DNA of 64,000 bases from Ulva prolifera. Its lineage: Eukaryota; Chlorophyta; Ulvophyceae; Ulvales; Ulvaceae. The stretch spans positions 4,928,430 through 4,992,429 of the forward strand of contig CM041204.1 in NCBI GenBank assembly GCA_023078555.1, read 5' to 3'. Below the pieces are notes generated by a model. That model was not told where the DNA came from. It ran no database searches and was given only the letters and a program-made list of their open reading frames with translations. Position numbers and translations under genes: made by a program. Position 1 is the stretch's first letter. Each line of letters starts with the position of its first letter. Shown here one piece after another: positions 11,376 to 20,568 of the stretch.

Positions 11376-13666
11376 ATGCGCGATTCGGCTGGAGGAGACG
11401 GGGTTGCTGCTGAGGACGCTCCACTGCTGCAACCTGTAGGCGACTCAACACTGAGAAGAAGATGCAGTATCAGCCACAAGACATCAGGTGCATCGGTCGA
11501 CGTGCCGGATTTGGTACTATACTGTTTGCTTCCGATCCCGCGGCGCACTGGCACCACTGCGTGCAGGTCACAACTCCGGAAGGCTCCACGAGTCCGTCCA
11601 TGACAGGACAGGATGTTTTTTACGGAATGGTGGAGAAACAGCAAGCGGGAAGCGTGTACGTGCTGCCGTCTGTGATGCAGCTTGTCTCTGCTGGCTTTGT
11701 TCGCTAATGTTGACTTTGAGTGAAATCTGAAAGGGATCACAAGCCACCTCGCATGCGTGCAGGTCACTAAGAAGCTCGTGCTGGCTTGTGTTCTGGCTTT
11801 CGCTTTCATGATTTTCGAGTGTTTCGGTGGATACTTTGCCCACAGGTGATGTCCTGCTTAGCCGTTGGGCTGACCTGGCTGCAACCGCATGCAGTTTCGC
11901 ATGTTCCTGCGCAAAGGAGACTGTTGGCATAGACTTTTCACTTTGTGCGCTCATCCGATTTTATATCTCTGGCTAAAGACGTGTTCAGGCGTTTGATGGT
12001 GGGGCTAGTCTTGTTTGGAAACAGCCCAACACATCCGTGCCAGAAGGCCTGCGTGTCAGGTTCTGTGTGACCTCTCTGTTGCTCACAATAGTTTCGTTCA
12101 CGCTGTAATGATGCTCCTCTTGTGCAGTGTGGCCATCCTCTCTGATGCAGCTCATATGTTCTCAGATGTGTTTTCATTTCTTGTCTCCATCTACTCCATG
12201 CGGCTGATCAAGATGAAGGCTACATCAGCGTATTCCTTTGGCTATCATCGGGCTGAGACTATCGGCGCCTTGATCTCTGTTCTGATTGTGTGCGTAATAA
12301 CTGGCGGTCTGGTGCTCGAGGCAGTCCAGCGCCTGATACACCCTACTGACATTGATGGGAGACTCATGTTCATCGTCGCCACAACTGGCATCGGATTCAA
12401 TGTGCTTCTCCTGATGACGCTTGGACATGACCACCACCATCACTTAGGAGGCGGAAGCTGTGGCCACCATCATGATCATGGTGATTCCCACTGTGGCCAT
12501 GATCATGGCCACTCTCATGCCCATGGCGGCAGTCACGACATTGCTGGCCCATGCGACCATGCTCATGACCATGCGCATGGGTCAGGGGGCCATGGCTGCG
12601 ATTCTGCACACTCTGGTCACAAGGAATGCACCGGCCATTCGCAGCACCAAGCAAGCCAGAATGGTCACAATGGCCACATTCATTGCAGTGATGGACATCA
12701 CCATGATCATGACCATGCGCATGCACCTGACCACTCACCTAAGTCTGCCGCCAATGCAATGGAGCGCCTCAGCGTGGAGCGGACATCATCTCATGGTTTG
12801 CTACATGTCACTCTTGAACCTGCTGAAGCGGGCGGCTACCTTGACAGTGTGGACGTATCTTGCGCCCCACGTTCTCGCAGTCGTGGCCATGGTACTCCCG
12901 GGCACATGCACTGCATGTCACATGACCATGCCAATGGGCATTCACATGGACATGAGCATAGTAGTGGGCCGCATGGAGACCACCACAATCAGAACCTCCG
13001 AGGTGCTATCGTGCATGTCATGGGAGATATCATGCAGTCAGTTGGCGTCGCCATTGCTGGTGCTATCATATGGTGCGCATCTGTGCATGTGTGATTCCCC
13101 GGCATCTCTTTCGACACATCTGCTCAGCAGCGTTGTCCCTGACACTGCTAGTGCATTGGACCTTGTGGAACGGTCTGCTTGACTTCCCATATGCAGCGCA
13201 CGTGTTGACAGCTATGTGCATGCTGTAGCCTCTCGATCCTGTTCTCCTTCTAGGTCTTACTGAAGTGTGCTTCAGGTACACAGATGCTGACCCGAAGTGG
13301 CTGTGGGTTGATCCAGCCTGTACATTTGTATTTGCCATCGGTGTGGTGTGGGTGACCAAAACCTTGATCTTTGACATTACCAACGATCTCATGGAAGCGG
13401 CACCTGGCGATGTAGACCTTGATTACCTTGTTGAGCAGATGTTTGAGGTGTCAGGTGTGGTGGGAGTGCATGACCTGCACGTATGGCGAATTGGGACCGG
13501 CAAAGTGATTCTGACAGCACACATTGATGTTGCTGACAAGTCTGATCCATACTCGATAATTGATTGTGTAGAGCGTGCCATCTCTGCCGCTGGTATTGCA
13601 CATTCGACTGTGCAGATATGCAGTGGGCACATGGAGACCAGTATTCAACAAGATGTGCCTGCTTAG
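11376..13666 (+). CDS. Cation diffusion facilitator (ZnT/MTP) zinc transporter with a very His-rich loop
   Basis: CDF proteins move Zn2+ (or similar metals) out of the cytosol in exchange for protons, usually into vacuoles or the Golgi. Well-supported exons are 11763..11845, 12128..13072 and 13276..13666, with matching phases; the first exon is taken from the ATG at 11376 but its donor is unresolved. Metal-site motifs are present: HSVAILSDAAHMFSD in TM2 and HVMGDIMQSVGVAIAGA in TM5. TM1 is LVLACVLAFAFMIFECFGGYFAH and TM6 continues into WLWVDPACTFVFAI. A cytosolic C-terminal domain follows, containing VVGVHDLHVWRI. Between TM4 and TM5 lies a loop of roughly 190 residues packed with His, Asp and Gly, with HDHGHSHAH-like runs, far longer than the usual 30-60. 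Such loops are thought to bind and sense zinc. Substrate specificity is not proven by sequence. Confidence 0.92.
12427..13000 (+). other. His/Asp/Gly-rich metal-binding loop of the CDF transporter
   Basis: The segment codes for repeated HDHxHxH-type clusters within exon 12128..13072. A second open frame of 240 codons overlaps it (12460-13182), but this is Met/Thr/Ile-rich by-product coding of the CAT/CAC-rich DNA. Confidence 0.85.
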
Positions 13667-13839
13667 CAGTGCGCATGTGGTCTGTTTGCTTGGGGTGCAA
13701 AGAATCAGATCAAAAAAAATTGGAGACGTGGTCTATGGTGGTATGATCACGAGGATGCCGCGATCATCTGAGATATACTGTTGCGCTGTCACAATGTCAG
13801 GTGGCTTGTGTCCTGTTGTGTGGTGTAGTAACATAATTA

Positions 13840-13844
13840 TGTAA
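13840..13844 (+). terminator. Likely TGTAA poly(A) signal of the CDF transporter
   Basis: TGTAA 174 bases after the stop codon, within AT-rich sequence. Confidence 0.45.
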
Positions 13845-14400
13845 CAGTCAGGCTGGATCCAGGATGCTCTCACCAAATCGAGATTATTCACTCGCGCTTA
13901 TGCGCTACTTCACATCTGCTGTTACAAAGCTCAAGCCCACTTGCAACCACCGAATGCAACTGCGGTAGTGACTGAGCTCAGCTGAGACAGGCATTGGCCG
14001 AAATATCGCGATAGGTGCAGAAATGCAGTTGCATTGACGTTTCGCATGCTCACGATCACGCTGCAGCTGCCAAAGCGACATGATTCAATAAACGTCAAAA
14101 GCGTGGGGCGTATGGACACAGATGCTGCGCTCGGAAAGTCTTAACTTCGCCGTACCTTCGTCGATCATTGCCTCGCCTCGATTGTATAGCTCGTTTCCAA
14201 GAGCCTGGGGCGCTAGCCGTCAGGTGGTCAGACGTGGTCACCGTAGTCATAATGCGCCGTGTGATTGCATATGGAAGCTGACTTCTACAGGAGTCGTGTG
14301 TCCGGGGCCGGTGTTCCTGCTTTACCTGTTTGCTGAAGCAATGCCGTGCCGTGCTTCCCCACATGCAGGAATGCAGTGAAGACGCATTTGATCGGGCTAT
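13845..14400. other. Intergenic spacer, no gene seen
   Basis: No open frame of protein-like composition. Its right end should hold the promoter of the LysM gene. Confidence 0.5.
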
Positions 14401-15176
14401 ATGAAGCTGTCAGTCAGGGGTTGGAATCAGCTGAATAGACCGTGTATTCGCCGTGGTGCGTCGGTGCATGCGGTGCCGGATGCTGTTACTGTTTACACGG
14501 TCAAGGTGAGGGATTTCTTTGTCAAATCTGATGTACAAGTGTGAACATCAGATGAGTTACAGGCTGTAACGTTGAGTTGCAGGCCGGTGACAGCCTGTGG
14601 TCTATTGCCAACACCCACAGCATTTCAGTTGCTGAACTCCAAGTGCGAACCGCTATTTCAGATAGCTGCACATTTTATGCAAGAAACTTTCTATGTTTTC
14701 AATGTTTATTTGATAATTTCTCCGACACCTTTCTGTCCCTGCAGAAACTTAATGAAGACCTGTTCCCTCGTCGCCCTCGCTGTGGAGTTTCCTCTCGGAA
14801 CTGGCGCAAATTACGTGCAGAGGATGCTATCTTCCCTGGTGACAAGCTTTATTTACCAAGGCTCGCATCTGCCGATTGTGGTGTCTAAGGATGCATTTAC
14901 AATTCGCGCTGACGCTGCCCCTGATGCAGGCATGCGCTCTTCCAGAAGGCATACAGTGTTCTCGATGTTCAGCCAGAAGGCTTCGCTGATGTTACACCCC
15001 TGCAAGATGATCACGCCCGGGCTGCGGCAACAGCAGGATCGAGTACTATTCATGTGAGCTGTGAGGAGCACGTCAAAGAGACAAATGGGGGCACGCTAAA
15101 CGGATCTCAGATAGGTGCTGCTGCACTTGCGGTCATCGGACTCGTGGCGGTAATCTCTGTCCTCTTCATATTCTGA
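14401..15176 (+). CDS. LysM-domain protein with a C-terminal membrane anchor
   Basis: Exon model join(14401..14505, 14583..14642, 14745..14860, 14930..15176), 175 aa, all phases consistent; the third intron (69 bp) would be GC-AG. LysM domains bind N-acetylglucosamine polymers such as peptidoglycan or chitin. The N-terminus is short, basic and Ser/Asn-containing and could be a targeting peptide. The LysM begins at VYTVKAGDSLWSIANTHSIS and closes with DAIFPGDKLYLP, with an unusual insert of about 19 residues (RPRCGVSSRNWRK...) before the last strand. A linker follows. The last 20 or so residues (AAALAVIGLVAVISVLFIF) form a membrane helix that ends at the stop codon, so the protein looks tail-anchored. 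Location is unknown. The nearby MurJ makes a plastid peptidoglycan role conceivable but unproven. The stop at 15174 could also fall in an unrecognised intron. Confidence 0.75.
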
Positions 15177-16484
15177 GCTTGCATGTTAGCATGTTGCGCT
15201 CGAATTGTTATATTTGTCTTGACGTCTGGAGCAACAAGCCAACTGGTGACAGTGACCAGGTTGGGCGGGCTGTCCTGCTGAGCCGAGTCAAAGGGTCCGA
15301 GGACAAAGGTCCGCCGTCAACGCAGTCCACCGAGTTGACCACATCCGAAGACATTCTTGCACATACAGTGGAAGATGCTGACGGGAGGTATATCAAAAGC
15401 GGATACGCCGTGCCAAGCCATCTTCACGACACCGCCGTTCTGTCTGCAGTATCACACCAGGGCTGTGTTGAACAGCTGCGTGCAAAGGATGCAGTTTCTG
15501 CTGCAGCCTTCGAAGATGTTTCTAGTGTACGTGATAGTCAGGTCGGTCTCTGACCACTCAAACTCTCAGTGGACTGGCACGGCATCAATGAACACATGCA
15601 TCGTGCACCGGTTCGTGGCCGACATTCTCCAGTACCTTTCTTGGGAGCTGGACCGCGTTCTCAGCAAGGGTGCGACTGCAGGCATGTGGACAAGGGCACG
15701 CTTGCACAGCAGGTATCGTTGTTGGATTATCCATGCCGGAAGCTTCGATTTGGACAGGATCAGATCTCGCGACCAACACCAATCCTGTCTCCCATGACCA
15801 TGATTCCGAAGCGCCCGATGGAAGAAGTCCACCTACTTTGCCTTTTGTCAGTGCACTGTGCAATGGCATAGTTGATCTGCCAGACACCTACAAGAAAGGT
15901 GCAAACGACATCCTATGATTGGAATGTCCACCTGCGCTGTTTGCTCAGGCTGCATGTTCTGCACTTTTGATAGGATTGGATACGTCTCTTGCCTTCGGGC
16001 TGATTAGCTGTTTGCTGCGTGGACTGGAGTCAATGACGATTGGGCTGTGCCCGGAAAAGTGGTATGTGCAGGCTTGAACGGAAAACACGAGACAGCTGAC
16101 ACTGACGTACATTGCGCCTCTGAGAGTGGTGCAGAAGCACCTTCAGATGCACTGGACATCACGCAGTCTGGTTTGGTGTGGCAGGGATCGGCAACCACCC
16201 ATTATTCCGCACATGAGCATGTATTGGAAGAGCAACAGATAGGTGGGCATCCTCCAAGCTGAAACAATCGATGGCAGATGTGGAGTACACACAAGTCGCA
16301 TCACAGTAAGTAGTTCATGTAGTTTTGTCACATTGCAGGCAAGCAGGAAACTTGCAACAACAGCACCACCGACATCTCAGCAAGCACCTCTGAAGATGCT
16401 GGTTCGATCAATCTACATGTACAAAGGCAAACACATGGCAACTCACATGCTGACCATGAGATCTCTCCCGCGGTCGGCACTTCA
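15177..16484. other. Stretch with scattered low-complexity reading frames
   Basis: Plus-strand frames at 15179-15553, 15670-15918 and 16047-16262 have Ser/Thr/Asp-rich, disordered-looking composition like the long frame that follows. They could be 5' exons of the fibrillin gene, or a continuation of the LysM gene. I could not chain them with consistent splice phases. Confidence 0.35.
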
Positions 16485-17585
16485 GTGGACCTACAGGCTG
16501 ATCAACAGGCAATTAGCACAATGCCAAACTTGCGTTCACGTGATACGTTCAATTCCTGTGATACACAAGATGCTGACACAGGAGGCTTTGGTCGATCAAG
16601 TATTACGTCATGTTCAACTGACAACACAGAAGCTGCTGCTCTTTTAGACTCCAAAAACGAGCATGTGTGCGACAGTACTCAGGTTTGGAGCATGGACACC
16701 TCATCTGATGACATAAATTCAAATTGGCCCTTGTATGAACATCCAGGAGTTTCCATACAGGATCAAGACAGTCAAGTGTCCACCCACGAAATTGTGTCAG
16801 CCACACCCCAATCACATCACTACACACACGGATCACAACAAGACGAACAAGGCTTACAGGATGTCCATTGCCAGGACTTCGCTGCAGACCTCATAGACAA
16901 CGCGATGAGTGCTGATGCGCGTGAGGCTGACCTTCAACCAGCAGAGACTGTTCCAGGGAGTGCCTTACACAGTGGCTCCGCTGTTGGAACGGATGTATTG
17001 GAATCAAGCAGCAAAACGTCTGACATGCCGTCGGCGCAAGTGAATGAAGCGCCACTCATGCCATCAACTCAAAACACTGTTTCCTTTGCTGACACAAGCA
17101 CCCATGAGCAAGCAGACGGGCAAGACTTATCTACTTCAGAGAGACCAACACAACAGAAACTGCCCGCTTCGGTCCTGGCCGAGACACCGCAAAACCTGAA
17201 CCCAGTGGATGTGTTGTCTGATATTATATCAGCCTTGTATGTTGCTGCAACGAACGAAAAAGGGTCGGGCCTGGACGATGGAGGCAGTGTGTTGGACACG
17301 AGTGGTGAGCAGGATGGAGGACCCTCTGTGCGGTCCAGAGAACATTGGGAACAGCAGGACCCTATTGGCACACTGACCCAGATGGCCACAGTCACAGCAG
17401 CTGCTGCAGGCATACTCACTGGGGGCGTCGCGCAAAGCCTTCTTGACATGGTTGCATCGCCCAAGACCTCAACCAAAGCTATTGCGAGGCAACGTACTCA
17501 GGCATGTCCTGAAGGCACAGGAGAATATGCTACTGTGAATGCAGCACTTGTCCACACTGGAAGTCATCATGCAGGATCTTGTTAA
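16485..17585 (+). CDS. Long disordered reading frame, probably upstream exon(s) of the fibrillin gene
   Basis: A 366-codon frame, unusually long for non-coding DNA here. It is rich in Ser, Thr, Asp, Gln and His with no recognised domain. Two helices stand out near its end: one around VDVLSDIISALYVAATNEK and a more hydrophobic one around TVTAAAAGILTGGVAQSLL. It lies immediately upstream of, and on the same strand as, the fibrillin-domain exons, with the same codon phase but a stop between them. Joining needs an intron whose donor I could not fix. It may instead be a separate gene. Confidence 0.45.
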   Translation: MDLQADQQAISTMPNLRSRDTFNSCDTQDADTGGFGRSSITSCSTDNTEAAALLDSKNEHVCDSTQVWSMDTSSDDINSNWPLYEHPGVSIQDQDSQVSTHEIVSATPQSHHYTHGSQQDEQGLQDVHCQDFAADLIDNAMSADAREADLQPAETVPGSALHSGSAVGTDVLESSSKTSDMPSAQVNEAPLMPSTQNTVSFADTSTHEQADGQDLSTSERPTQQKLPASVLAETPQNLNPVDVLSDIISALYVAATNEKGSGLDDGGSVLDTSGEQDGGPSVRSREHWEQQDPIGTLTQMATVTAAAAGILTGGVAQSLLDMVASPKTSTKAIARQRTQACPEGTGEYATVNAALVHTGSHHAGSC

Positions 17586-17612
17586 TGTTGGATGAGTTGT
17601 TGCCTCATGCAG

Positions 17613-18613
17613 GGACCGGATGTGCCAATGCGACAGCCACCGGAAAGCAGAAACAGATTAGAGATGCGTCTGACGGATCTGGCGTACAAAACAGAACGTG
17701 GTTGCAAGCTGACAAACAGCGATCGCGTTGAGATGGAGGAAGTTGTGGTTCAGCTGGAAGCGATTGCGCAGTCTCAGCCAGCTCAGGTGTGAAGACAGGT
17801 CATCAGTGCGTCATTATATACATGCCACACATGCCTACTGTACCCATGAGCAACACAACTCTGTGGTACAGAGGCCATTTGTGTATGTAGCACTTTCTAT
17901 GATTAGCTACCAACGAAAAGGATGTTTACATGATGAACTGATTTGGAATGTGCGGTGAATGTGTACGTGAGGGCGTCCAGACTTTGCAGATCATGGACAG
18001 CATAGCAGGTAAATGGAATCTTGCAATGACCGACGATCAAGATGTTCTGGCGATCATGGACGCAGTGAATGCACTACCACTTGTGAAACTGGGAGACATC
18101 ACTCAAGAAGTCAACGTAGAAGATGGGGTCGTAACCAACGATGTTCAGCTGGCAGCACCAATGCCCTTCAACTTGGCAGCAAGCGTGCCATGGCAAATAC
18201 AGCAGTCACAGCAGCCATACCAGAAATTTCCTGGACAAAACTGTACCACTCACGTGTCGACCCCCCACCTGCTGGATGGCCTACACACAGCTGCACTGGC
18301 GCTGGGTGATGAGTTACTTGGGATGGCACCGATCAGGAATTTGCTGCAGCTTCTGCAACAAACACCGTCTGGCCAACCCGAGAGTCACACTGCAGCAACA
18401 AAATCGAATCGTGCGATTCTGGATGATTGCTTAGCTCGCAGGCCCACAGACTCTCACATGCGATATGGGAATCGTTCCAAAAAAAAGTGTACTCAACCAA
18501 AATGTTATGCAGGAAATGGTCGAGGATGGCTGAACTCGTATGCCCATAGCACTCTTCGTGTTGCACGTGGACCTAACAACACAATCCTGATTTTCACAAG
18601 AGAGGCCCAATAA
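17613..18613 (+). CDS. Plastid lipid-associated protein / fibrillin (PAP domain), 5' end unresolved
   Basis: Fibrillins coat plastoglobules or sit on thylakoids and are linked to lipid and plastoquinone metabolism. The first recognised exon (17613..17786) carries the N-terminal PAP helices: LEMRLTDLAYKTERGCKLT, then VEMEEVVVQLEAI. The next exon opens at 17981, in phase, with IAGKWNLAMTDD, equivalent to the family's GKW-L-Y strand. The frame ends with GWLNSYAHSTLRVARG and a hydrophobic strand (TILIFTREA) matching the conserved C-terminal YLD--LRI-RG signature. The central part after NLAASVPWQ is weakly conserved and may still contain an intron. The start is upstream, perhaps in the disordered frame at 16485. 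It converges with RPS9, 176 bp apart. Confidence 0.75.
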
Positions 18614-18712
18614 GAAAAATCTACTTAGTCACCTGCCATTGCTGCTCATTGACAAAAACAAATTCTTGCATTACATACTTACCGTAGATAAATTTGCAAC
18701 GATGAGATTCTG

Positions 18713-18717
18713 TTACA
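18713..18717 (-). terminator. Likely TGTAA poly(A) signal of RPS9
   Basis: TTACA on the + strand, 73 bases beyond the RPS9 stop. Confidence 0.5.
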
Positions 18718-18789
18718 AGGCCTGATACTTGGAGTGCGATGGAGCGTTATCTTCTGTCACACATTGCAGCAGGCGTGGCGAGGCCAGAT

Positions 18790-19672
18790 TTACTCGTCAT
18801 CGTCGCCACCATCACCACCGCCTCCCCCACGCTGCCTGCAGAATTTTCGAGACCGTGAACCACCATGACACACGTGCCTGACGTGAAACATACGGATGCA
18901 TGCACAATCATTTGTGCAAAAATTCATAATTGAGAAGAAGCTGCATCGCACATCTTCGCACGCTTGACACGACCAGGACGGCCACCGCCGAAGGGAGATC
19001 GAAGAGCAAAGTCAATATGCTTCTGGCTGTCAACACGAACCAGGAATGAAGGCACGTTGACCAGTTGCTTCCCGACCCTATAAGCAGAATGAACATCAAA
19101 GATGTTAACCATTGCATTCTACACATGCGTGTACAGTGGTGGTGCATCAAGGTGTCGGGAACAGCACCTGATGTGCCTCTGACGAATCAGGATGCGAGCG
19201 TGGTGGATGGACTTGGCGTGTCCAAGCTTGAACACAAGAGTCTGGAGCCGACGCTCCAAGAAGTCTGAGGGCTGCAGAGCCAGGACATAATCCAAGCCCT
19301 TTTGAGACTCGTCCAGAAGCCCGTAGCGGTACATACGCTTCAGAAGCGCATTGCCCTGGAAAATGCGACGAGGATCGCGTTCCTCGAGAGTGAGCAGCGT
19401 ACGAGCAGCATTCCTGATCTTTGAAAGCTGCATCTGCACACGCCAGAGCTCTCGCTTGTTACGAAGCCCATACTCACCAACCAGCTTCAGTTCTGCATCC
19501 AGACGCTCCTTCTCGTACGGACGGCGGGGCTTCTTGAAAGTTTTACCATCTGCACGCCAGCACAAGCAGATCAGAGACGTCCTACGCGGACGATGCTCTA
19601 TATACCACTCACTGACGTTATATCCGGCTTAATTTGGAGCGTACAGTTGCGGTAGTACGCGACGTGCGGCAT
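18790..19672 (-). CDS. RPS9: 40S ribosomal protein S9 (uS4)
   Basis: Exon model complement(join(18790..18835, 18952..19077, 19168..19549, 19645..19672)), 193 aa, every phase consistent. uS4 binds 18S rRNA near the decoding region and nucleates small-subunit assembly. Nearly every family landmark is intact: the start codon and first nine codons (MPHVAYYRN), then [20 protein letters not shown], the S4 RNA-binding region [31 protein letters not shown] and [13 protein letters not shown]. The last small exon codes a Gly/Asp-rich tail ending in DDDE. The first exon is only 28 bases, below normal ORF detection, but its phase-1 junction recreates RNYGKTF exactly. Confidence 0.97.
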
Positions 19673-20568
19673 GCTGACCTAGCCGCTGCTCAACTCACAA
19701 GAACAGCTACACGACTGTGCACGCTTCACCAGAAAGGAAGGCTCTGCCCACGCGAGGCATGTTTGTCGCTGTGGCTCATGCTAGGACTTGCGCAGAAGAG
19801 CTCTCTTCTTGGGCACTGTCATGGGGGGCCAGAGGCGGCGAGCACATTATCGAGGGTTCCGGGTGCGATGCGCACCTCTCGACTGCCAATCGATTTGAGC
19901 AGCGCATTGTCAGCCCGTTGTCAGCAGCATTACACATTGAGTCAGTCTGTCCGAACGGCAGTGGAAATTAAAGATATGCTTTTGTTGTCCGGAGATCAGC
20001 GGATCGGGATGTACTGGGGTTTGAAATGGACCAGTTGTAACGCCACACGCCCCTTGGCGCATGTACAATCTCACCCGCTGACGATGCGTATAAGCATACA
20101 TAACTGTGCATAAATAAATTTCTATGGCAAATGCTTCCACTGACGGCACGCGCTTCATTTGGTGCGCTCAGGTCCTTGTGCACATCCATGGTGTCCCCGC
20201 ACTGCAACGCTGTTACACCGTAGCGATGATTCGCATGCGTACTCCGGTTCAAGGAAATGCATGGCTGTGGCAATTTGTATGATGCTCTGTGCGTGTAGGC
20301 GTGGCACATTGCTGCTGGCAATTACCAGGTTATGAACGTGCACAAGCATCATACCGAAACTTACGCCACTCACAGCTGCATAGGCCTTCGCCCCTGCTTT
20401 TATCGTAGCTCGCTAGGTACTTGCGTGGGTCTGTTCGCCGCCTGCTGCGAGTCTCGCAAAGATTGTAATCTCGCGGATTGATAGTGGTAACTTGGTGTCT
20501 CTGGTGGGCTTCATGCCTCTTCTACCTGCCGTTCATGGCCTGCATTCGCCTCACGCACAGCAAATAAC
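19673..20568. other. Divergent intergenic region between RPS9 and the 5'-nucleotidase gene
   Basis: No recognisable gene. Reading frames of up to 159 codons on the + strand show no family similarity. The promoters of both flanking genes should lie here. Confidence 0.5.

Noticed and set aside
12460-13182. 240-codon frame overlapping the zinc transporter
   Set aside because: Met/Ile/Thr-rich by-product of the CAT/CAC-rich His-loop DNA; the overlapping frame has the CDF motifs and correct splice phases.
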